Source of the DNA: Clostridia bacterium
GTDB lineage: Bacteria > Bacillota > Clostridia > UBA1381
Assembly (NCBI GenBank): GCA_017521775.1
Contig: JAFXBO010000176.1
Coordinates: forward strand, 1-6,248
Length of the DNA: 6,248 bases
Direction: 5' to 3'
Shown: positions 1 to 6,248 of the stretch, in pieces
Numbering within the stretch: position 1 is the stretch's first letter
Layout: every line of letters starts with the position of its first letter
Notes under the pieces: generated by a model
Databases searched by the model: none
Seen by the model: the letters and a program-made list of their open reading frames with translations, nothing else
What the model was told of the DNA's origin: nothing
Made by a program: the position numbers and the translations under genes

Positions 1-713
1 ATGGTTCAAATTTGCTTGTGAGTGATTCAGGGATAGAGGGTGCAGTTATAAAAATTGGCAGTGCTATGAGTAGGATTGATGTAGATGGTGAAGAAATGAC
101 AGTTGAGGCAGGAGCTTTGCTTTCAAAGACAGCTAATGTTGCACTTTCTCATAGTCTTACAGGAATTGAAGCAATTTCGGGAATTCCGGGAACTATCGGA
201 GGTGCCATATATATGAATGCAGGAGCATATGGTACCGAGATTAAAGATGTTATAAAAGAAGCTACATTTATAGATGAAAATGGGAATATTAAAACATATT
301 CTTGTGATGATTTAGGTTTGGAATACAGAAAAAGCATATTTACTGATAAGAACAATATAATTCTTTCATGTGTATTATCCTTAAAAAAGGGAGATAAGGA
401 AGAGATTTCTCAAAAAATGAGGGAATATACTAAAAAAAGAACAAGCAAACAACCACTCAGCTATCCAAGTGCAGGAAGCACATTCAAAAGACCGGAGGGT
501 TATTTTGCAGCAAAGCTTATTGAGGATTGTGGACTAAAAGGTCATAGTATAGGAGGAGCAAAAATATCAGAGCTCCATTCAGGATTTGTGATTAATTATA
601 ACAATGCAACAGCAAATGATGTTCTTGACTTAATAGAATACACAAAAGAAAAGGTTTTTGAAAAATTCGGTGTTAAACTTGAACCCGAGGTAAAAATTAT
701 CGGAAGACAATAA
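1..713 (+). CDS. murB: UDP-N-acetylenolpyruvoylglucosamine reductase MurB, 5'-truncated by the window edge
   Basis: MurB is the cytoplasmic FAD enzyme that uses NADPH to reduce UDP-GlcNAc-enolpyruvate to UDP-MurNAc, the second committed step of peptidoglycan synthesis. The reading frame is already open at base 3 and begins GSNLLVSDSG, which is the FAD-binding GSN motif, so the TTG at 12 is internal and not the start. 236 codons are visible; short-form (type II) MurB proteins have about 300 residues, so roughly 65-80 N-terminal residues lie upstream. Visible landmarks are the FAD-domain signature GIPGTIGGAIYMNAGAYG (visible residues 60-77), the substrate/catalytic YRKSIF, the AGSTFKRP motif whose Ser (visible residue 159, codon 477-479) is the expected proton donor, and LEPEVKIIG near the C-terminus, whose PEV glutamate (codon 687-689) matches the catalytic Glu of the family. 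The spacing between motifs suits the shorter Gram-positive class. The stop TAA (711-713) is 15 bp from the preferred whiA start, which suggests one transcript. Confidence 0.97.
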   Translation, partial: GSNLLVSDSGIEGAVIKIGSAMSRIDVDGEEMTVEAGALLSKTANVALSHSLTGIEAISGIPGTIGGAIYMNAGAYGTEIKDVIKEATFIDENGNIKTYSCDDLGLEYRKSIFTDKNNIILSCVLSLKKGDKEEISQKMREYTKKRTSKQPLSYPSAGSTFKRPEGYFAAKLIEDCGLKGHSIGGAKISELHSGFVINYNNATANDVLDLIEYTKEKVFEKFGVKLEPEVKIIGRQ

Positions 714-722
714 GAAAGGGAG
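714..722 (+). promoter_or_regulatory. Shine-Dalgarno site that sets the whiA start at 729
   Basis: The murB-whiA gap reads GAAAGGGAG and runs directly into an ATG at 723, then a second in-frame ATG at 729. For ATG 723 the purine-rich SD would have no spacer. For ATG 729 the GGGAG core (718-722) has a normal 6-nt spacer. The protein then begins MSFSSDVK, which matches the usual MSF(S/T) opening of WhiA proteins. Both the spacing and the family N-terminus favour 729. Confidence 0.8.
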
Positions 723-728
723 ATGAAA

Positions 729-1619
729 ATGTCATTTTCTTCAGATGTGAAAAAAAGGATATCTACTATTGAAAATGAGTGCGAGATGTGTAATCGTGCA
801 CAACTTGCAGCTATGGTAAGATATATGGGAAAATTCAGAGAATATGACATCCTTTTAACAACCGAAAATGAATCAGTTATTAAGTGTCAGCAAAGATTGA
901 TTTTGGAAACCACAGGAATAAAAACAGAATATGAATATAAGAAGAAGAGTAGACTCTATGAAATGTCTATTGAAAATGATGATGTTATTGACAACTTATC
1001 CGACCTTTTAATGCTTTTTGATGATGATTATAACATTTTTGATTGTTGCAAGATGTCATATATAAGAGGTGCATTTTTAGGTGGTGGTTCAATTTCGGAT
1101 CCAAAAAAAAATTATCATCTTGAAATTGATGCAAAATATGAGCCTGAGGCTGACAGGCTGTGCAATATGTTAAAAAGTATGGGTGTTGTTGCAAAGATAA
1201 CAAACAGAAAAGGACATTATGTTGTATATGTTAAGGAATATTCAGCCATTGCTGATATACTGGGGGTTATCGGGGACTCAATGTCTGCCTTGGAAATCTA
1301 TAACATTTTTGTCGAAAAGGATGTAAGAAATTCAATCAACAGACAGATGAATTGTGAGAATGCGAATATGGACAAGGTTGCCGATGCTTATAAAAAGCAC
1401 CTATCTGCAATTGAAATAGTTAAAAAAACAATTGGAATTGAGAAATTGCCTGATGTTTTGCAGGAGATTGCAAGAGTGAGGGTAGAATATCCTGAGGACA
1501 GTTTAAAACAATTAGGTGAACGACTTGAAAATCCTATTGGAAAATCAGGAGTAAATCACAGATTAAACAGAATAGTACAAATTGCTGATGAAATAAGACA
1601 GACAGAAAAAAACAGTTAA
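729..1619 (+). CDS. whiA: WhiA, DNA-binding sporulation/cell-division regulator
   Basis: WhiA is a DNA-binding protein. In Streptomyces it activates sporulation-septation genes together with WhiB. In Bacillus it affects Z-ring assembly and chromosome segregation and does not act as a classical regulator. From ATG 729 the product has 296 residues, slightly shorter than the roughly 315-residue Bacillus protein. Domains in order are an N-terminal segment (1-90), a degenerate LAGLIDADG-homing-endonuclease-like fold centred on YIRGAFLGGGSISDP (111-125) followed by YHLEI (129-133), and a C-terminal helix-turn-helix module starting NRQMNCENANMDK (204-216). That module includes the hallmark DSLKQLGERL (257-266) and GKSGVNHRLNRI (271-282), which is the conserved recognition-helix region. 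Nothing is missing internally. It lies 15 bp after murB and 15 bp before dnaE, so it is probably translated from the same mRNA. In many Firmicutes rapZ and yvcK (gluconeogenesis factor) sit directly upstream of whiA; neither is present here. An alternative start at ATG 723 would add two residues. Confidence 0.95.
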   Translation: MSFSSDVKKRISTIENECEMCNRAQLAAMVRYMGKFREYDILLTTENESVIKCQQRLILETTGIKTEYEYKKKSRLYEMSIENDDVIDNLSDLLMLFDDDYNIFDCCKMSYIRGAFLGGGSISDPKKNYHLEIDAKYEPEADRLCNMLKSMGVVAKITNRKGHYVVYVKEYSAIADILGVIGDSMSALEIYNIFVEKDVRNSINRQMNCENANMDKVADAYKKHLSAIEIVKKTIGIEKLPDVLQEIARVRVEYPEDSLKQLGERLENPIGKSGVNHRLNRIVQIADEIRQTEKNS

Positions 1620-1634
1620 TGAGAGGGAATTTAT

Positions 1635-4600
1635 ATGATACCTTTTGCACACTTACATACACATACTGAATATTCTTTATTGGACGGTGCTTCAAGAATA
1701 ACCGACCTTATTTCGCGTGCAAAAGAATTGGGAATGGAGTATCTTTCTATAACTGACCACGGTGCAATGTATGGTGTTGTAGATTTTTATAAGGAAGCTA
1801 ATAAACAAGGTATTAAGCCTGTTATTGGTTGTGAGGTTTATGTTGCACCACGAACAAGATTTGATAAAACTTATGAATATGATTCTAAATACTCTCATTT
1901 AATTTTATTGGCAGAGAATAATACTGGGTATAATAATCTTATAAAAATTGTATCAAAAGGATTTACTGATGGTTTTTACTATAAGCCAAGGGTTGATTAT
2001 GATTTGTTAAGAGAAAACAGTGAGGGACTGATTGCTCTTTCTGCGTGTATTGCAGGAGAAGTACCCAAAAATCTGTTAAATGACAATTATGAAGGTGCAA
2101 AAGAAATTGCAAAAAAGCATATAGAAATATTTGGGAAAGACAATTATTTTATTGAAATACAGGACCACGGCTTAAGAGAGCAAAAGCAGACAAATCCACT
2201 TTTGATTAAACTTGCAAAGGAATTGGATATTGGAATTGTTGCGACAAACGATGTGCATTATGTCAGAAGAGAGGATGCAGAGGCTCAGGATGTTTTGATG
2301 TGTATTCAAATGGACAGGACAGTTGATGACCCTGAGAGAATGAAATTTGAGACCGATAATTTTTATTTAAAATCAGCAGAAGAAATGGAAAGCTTGTTTT
2401 CCTATATTCCTGAGGCTTTATCAAATACTGTTGAAATTGCAAAAAGGTGTAATGTCACATTTGATTTTGATGCAAGGCATCTCCCATCATATGATGTTCC
2501 AAACGGAAAGGGAGCACATGAGTACTTGAGAGAGTTATGCTATGATGGACTTTATAAAAAATATGATGTTATCACAAATGAATTGAAAGAGAGATTAGAT
2601 TACGAATTAAATGTCATTAATTCAATGGGATTTGTAGATTATTTTCTGATTGTATGGGACTTTATACATTTTGCAAGACAAAATAATGTTATGGTCGGAC
2701 CTGGAAGAGGCTCTGCTGCAGGAAGTCTTGTTGCATATACTCTTGGAATAACAAGCATTGATCCGATTAAATACAATCTTATTTTTGAAAGATTTCTAAA
2801 CCCTGAAAGAGTTTCAATGCCTGATATTGATACGGACTTTGCCCCTGAAGGAAGAAAAAAGGTTTACGATTATGTTGTTGAAAAATATGGTGAAGACTGT
2901 GTTTCTCAGATAATTACCTTTGGTACACTTAAGGCAAAGTTAGTTGTCCGAGATGTTGGAAGAGCATTGAGTATTCCATATGCTGAGGTTGATAAGGTTG
3001 CAAAGGCAATTCCAAACGACTTGAAAATCACTATTGATAAAGCATTGTCAATAAGCACTGAGCTCAAGGCAATGTATGATGGTGATATCAAAATAAAAAG
3101 ATTAATTGATACTGCAAGAAAGCTTGAGGGCTTGCCTCGACATAAGTCAACTCACGCAGCAGGTGTTGTTATAACACAGGAACCGACAGTTAACTATATA
3201 CCACTACAGTTAAACGAAGATGCTGTTACCACTCAGTTTGTAAAGGATACAGTTGAAGAACTGGGTCTTTTGAAGATGGACTTTTTAGGACTTAGAAACC
3301 TCACTATTATTGAAAATGCTGTTAAAATTATAGAAACAACCCGTGGAATTCATATTGATATGGATAATATAGATTACGGAATAAAAGAGGTTTTCCAAAC
3401 TATTTCTGCAGGAAATACAGATGGTGTTTTCCAACTTGAGAGTGCAGGAATGAAATCCTTTATGCAGGAATTAAAACCAAACAACTTAGAAGATTTGATT
3501 GCAGGAATTTCACTTTACAGACCAGGTCCTATGGATTCAATTCCTAAATATATATCAAATAAAAATAATCCTCGAAAAATTGAATATAAGCACAAGCTTT
3601 TAGAGAATATATTAAATGTAACCTATGGTTGTATGGTTTATCAGGAACAGGTTATGGAAATCGTTAGAGTTCTTGCAGGATATTCTCTTGGTGGAGCAGA
3701 TTTGATGCGACGTGTTATCTCAAAAAAGAAGATGGCGCAGATGGAAATTGAAAGACAGAATTTCATATATGGAAAGAAAGATGACAATGGAAATCAGATT
3801 ATTGATGGATGTATAAACAGGGGAATTGATGAGGCAACAGCGATTTCTATTTTTGATGAGATTTATGATTTTGCAAATTATGCATTTAACAAATCTCACG
3901 CAGCAGCTTATGCTTATGTCACATATCAAACTGCATATTTAAAAACTTTCTATCCTGTTGAGTTTATGGCATCGTTGATTTCAAGTGTTGATGATACTGA
4001 TAAGGTTAATGAATATATAATTAATGCAAAAACAATGGGTATTGAAATTTGCCCTCCTAATATAAATAAGAGTAAGGATACCTTTACAGTTGAGGGAAAT
4101 GCGATCAGATTCGGGCTTTCGGCAGTTAAGAATGTTGGAAGAGGATTTATCCAGAAGCTTGTCTGTGAAAGGGAGTTAGGAGGAGAATTTTCGAGTTTTT
4201 CCGATTTTGTTGAAAGAATGACTGGAAAAGACATAAATAAAAGAGCTGTTGAAGGTCTTATAATGTGTGGAGCATTTGATTCATTCGGAGCTAAGCGTTC
4301 TCAACTTATGGAGGTTTTCGAGAGCGTAATCGATAGTGAAGCATCAAGCAAAAGAGGAAATCTCTCAGGTCAAATGACTCTTTTTGATGAGGAACAAAGC
4401 TCATTTGAAATAGAATTCCCTGAAATCGAAGAATTTGATAAAAAGACCATTTTAAAAATGGAAAAGCAATCAATAGGAATGTATATTTCGGGAAATCCTA
4501 TGGAGGAATATTCGGACAAAATCAAACAATTGACCAAACATAATATCCAAAGTGTTTTGAGTTCTGTCGAAAAGAATGAGGACAATGTATATGTAAGTGC

Positions 4601-5111
4601 AGATGGTGGATTAAGGGATGGTCAATTTGTAAGAATTTGCGCAGTTATTTCCAGTAGAAAAAATAAAATAACAAGAAGTAATTCGCAAATGGCGTTTTTG
4701 AAATTAGAAGATGAATTTGGTACGATTGAAGCATTGGTTTTCCCTAAAATATTAACCCAGTATTCAAATGTTTTGCAAGAAGAAAATATTGTTATGATTG
4801 ATGCTAAGGTAAGCATCAGAGAAGATGAAGAACCAAAACTATTACTTGAAAAAGCAGTGTTATTGGATATGATTAATCCGTCAAAAATGCAGAAAACGGT
4901 TTATATTAAACTTCCTGAAAGAACACAGGATATTTTAAAACAATATATTAAAAGCATAGAGAATTTTAAAGGAGATACACCCGTGTGTCTTTATTTTGAA
5001 AAGACAAAGGAAAGATTGATGGCTCCGAATGATATGAAAATTAATGCGACAGATGATGCAATTAATGCTTTGAAGAGTTGTTTTGGAGAAGAAAACATTA
5101 TAATAAAGTAA
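1635..5111 (+). CDS. dnaE: DNA polymerase III alpha subunit DnaE (PHP-domain replicative polymerase)
   Basis: This is a C-family DNA polymerase of 1158 residues. The N-terminal PHP domain starts HLHTHTEYSLLDGA and keeps all nine expected metal ligands: H8, H10, D17, H42, E67, H88, C138, D206 and H208. The palm has GPGRGSAAGS (355-364), the catalytic PDIDTDF (396-402, D397 and D399) and the third Asp in LLKMDFLGLRNL (D549). FNKSHAAAYAY (about 751-761) marks the fingers, followed by a helix-hairpin-helix region (about 850-900), an internal beta-clamp-binding pentapeptide QMTLF (913-917), an OB fold (about 995-1080) and a small C-terminal domain from about 1087. Length and domain order resemble E. 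coli-type DnaE (about 1160 aa), not PolC: there is no inserted DnaQ-type exonuclease and the PHP is uninterrupted. Clostridia normally also encode PolC elsewhere, so DnaE may extend primers or share synthesis with it; that is inference. The start is supported by GAGAGGGA (1621-1628) 6 nt upstream of the ATG. The gene is 15 bp after whiA. Confidence 0.98.
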   Translation: MIPFAHLHTHTEYSLLDGASRITDLISRAKELGMEYLSITDHGAMYGVVDFYKEANKQGIKPVIGCEVYVAPRTRFDKTYEYDSKYSHLILLAENNTGYNNLIKIVSKGFTDGFYYKPRVDYDLLRENSEGLIALSACIAGEVPKNLLNDNYEGAKEIAKKHIEIFGKDNYFIEIQDHGLREQKQTNPLLIKLAKELDIGIVATNDVHYVRREDAEAQDVLMCIQMDRTVDDPERMKFETDNFYLKSAEEMESLFSYIPEALSNTVEIAKRCNVTFDFDARHLPSYDVPNGKGAHEYLRELCYDGLYKKYDVITNELKERLDYELNVINSMGFVDYFLIVWDFIHFARQNNVMVGPGRGSAAGSLVAYTLGITSIDPIKYNLIFERFLNPERVSMPDIDTDFAPEGRKKVYDYVVEKYGEDCVSQIITFGTLKAKLVVRDVGRALSIPYAEVDKVAKAIPNDLKITIDKALSISTELKAMYDGDIKIKRLIDTARKLEGLPRHKSTHAAGVVITQEPTVNYIPLQLNEDAVTTQFVKDTVEELGLLKMDFLGLRNLTIIENAVKIIETTRGIHIDMDNIDYGIKEVFQTISAGNTDGVFQLESAGMKSFMQELKPNNLEDLIAGISLYRPGPMDSIPKYISNKNNPRKIEYKHKLLENILNVTYGCMVYQEQVMEIVRVLAGYSLGGADLMRRVISKKKMAQMEIERQNFIYGKKDDNGNQIIDGCINRGIDEATAISIFDEIYDFANYAFNKSHAAAYAYVTYQTAYLKTFYPVEFMASLISSVDDTDKVNEYIINAKTMGIEICPPNINKSKDTFTVEGNAIRFGLSAVKNVGRGFIQKLVCERELGGEFSSFSDFVERMTGKDINKRAVEGLIMCGAFDSFGAKRSQLMEVFESVIDSEASSKRGNLSGQMTLFDEEQSSFEIEFPEIEEFDKKTILKMEKQSIGMYISGNPMEEYSDKIKQLTKHNIQSVLSSVEKNEDNVYVSADGGLRDGQFVRICAVISSRKNKITRSNSQMAFLKLEDEFGTIEALVFPKILTQYSNVLQEENIVMIDAKVSIREDEEPKLLLEKAVLLDMINPSKMQKTVYIKLPERTQDILKQYIKSIENFKGDTPVCLYFEKTKERLMAPNDMKINATDDAINALKSCFGEENIIIK

Positions 5112-5118
5112 ATTTACT
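5107..5118. repeat. 12-bp perfect palindrome over the dnaE stop codon
   Basis: The sequence AGTAAATTTACT is identical to its reverse complement and includes the TAA stop of dnaE (5109-5111). It has no loop and no following T-run, so it is not a terminator hairpin. It could be a protein-binding palindrome, but in AT-rich DNA a chance origin is quite possible. Confidence 0.35.
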
Positions 5119-5122
5119 AAAC

Positions 5123-5131
5123 AATGACATT
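5123..5131. repeat. Palindrome AATG-A-CATT, left copy flanking the putative promoter
   Basis: This 9-mer is an interrupted palindrome (AATG/CATT with one central base). A second copy with the central base changed to T is at 5201-5209. The two are exact reverse complements of each other, with centres 78 bp apart, one upstream and one just downstream of the putative promoter. The function is unknown; an operator pair is conceivable. Confidence 0.35.
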
Positions 5132-5161
5132 ATATGATTACTTTTTTTGGCAAAATGATTA

Positions 5162-5190
5162 TTGATTTTTGAGTGAATTTGTTATAAAAT
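5162..5190 (+). promoter_or_regulatory. Putative sigma-A-type promoter for the small ORF and pfkA
   Basis: A -35-like TTGATT (5162-5167, 4 of 6 to consensus) is followed after 17 bp by TAAAAT (5185-5190, 5 of 6). An overlapping register gives an extended -10, TG-T-TATAAA (5180-5188), with a 15-bp spacer to the same -35. Transcription would start near 5196-5198 and leave a leader of roughly 48 nt before the ATG at 5245. The position in the only sizeable intergenic gap supports it. The AT-rich background lowers the specificity of the match. Confidence 0.55.
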
Positions 5191-5200
5191 ATTATAGTTA

Positions 5201-5209
5201 AATGTCATT
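5201..5209. repeat. Palindrome AATG-T-CATT, right copy near the predicted transcription start
   Basis: This is the reverse complement of the 9-mer at 5123-5131. It lies just after the predicted +1 (about 5196-5198), a typical place for a repressor operator, although no known regulator motif was recognised. It could also pair with the left copy in RNA reading through from dnaE, enclosing a 69-nt loop, but such a long AT-rich hairpin would be weak. Confidence 0.35.
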
Positions 5210-5244
5210 ATCAACCATTAAAATGAAATAGGAGATTTATCTGT

Positions 5245-6248
<1,004 letters not shown>

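Noticed and set aside
1..20. ATG at position 1 as a start codon
   Set aside because: It is out of frame with murB and runs into an in-frame stop TGA at 19-21; it is an accident of the window edge.
12..713. TTG at 12 as the start of murB
   Set aside because: The frame is open to the window edge and codes for GSN of the FAD-binding motif just before the TTG. A true MurB needs about 65-80 more N-terminal residues.
1059..1128. LAGLIDADG-like segment as a homing endonuclease or intein
   Set aside because: It is the normal degenerate endonuclease-like domain of WhiA, followed by the full WhiA helix-turn-helix region, with no sign of insertion.
5142..5148. T-run as a Rho-independent terminator of dnaE
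   Set aside because: Upstream bases form no stem with GC content; only weak AT pairings of 3-4 bp are possible, and the run is followed by GG.
5112..5244. Riboswitch, T-box or structured leader before the small ORF
   Set aside because: The predicted leader of about 48 nt is too short and AT-rich, and no T-box, SAM or other known conserved core was seen.

Overview
This is an ordinary core-genome segment of a low-GC Firmicute, most likely a member of the Clostridia (Lachnospiraceae/Eubacterium-like). The evidence is the AT-rich DNA with AGA/ATA/AAA-rich codon use, strong Shine-Dalgarno sites of the GGAGG/GAGGG type, a WhiA protein, a short-form MurB, and the gene order murB - whiA - dnaE - small ORF - pfkA, which matches the clostridial order known to me. 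The genus cannot be fixed from this window. All five genes lie on the + strand. No mobile element, CRISPR array, tRNA, rRNA or horizontally acquired island is visible.

Layout. Positions 1-713 hold the 3' part of murB (peptidoglycan precursor synthesis), whose 5' end lies outside the window. It is followed by whiA (729-1619, division/chromosome-segregation regulator) and then by dnaE (1635-5111, DNA polymerase III alpha subunit with an intact PHP metal site). Gaps of about 15 bp separate these three genes, so they look like one transcription unit. A 133-bp AT-rich gap (5112-5244) follows. It carries a plausible sigma-A-type promoter and some short palindromes, but no convincing intrinsic terminator. 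Downstream, a 65-codon gene of a small DUF2007-like family (5245-5442) sits 22 bp before pfkA (5465 to the window end, truncated at its 3' end), and the two are probably co-transcribed.

How the genes relate. The first cluster joins cell-wall precursor synthesis, a regulator tied to division, and a replicative polymerase. The second begins with the committed step of glycolysis plus a small protein of unknown function. The linkage is conserved housekeeping synteny rather than a dedicated pathway. I found no credible undescribed system. The points most worth a second look are the complete nine-residue PHP metal site in DnaE, the absence of rapZ/yvcK between murB and whiA, the uncharacterised small gene next to pfkA, and paired AATG-N-CATT palindromes flanking the putative promoter.
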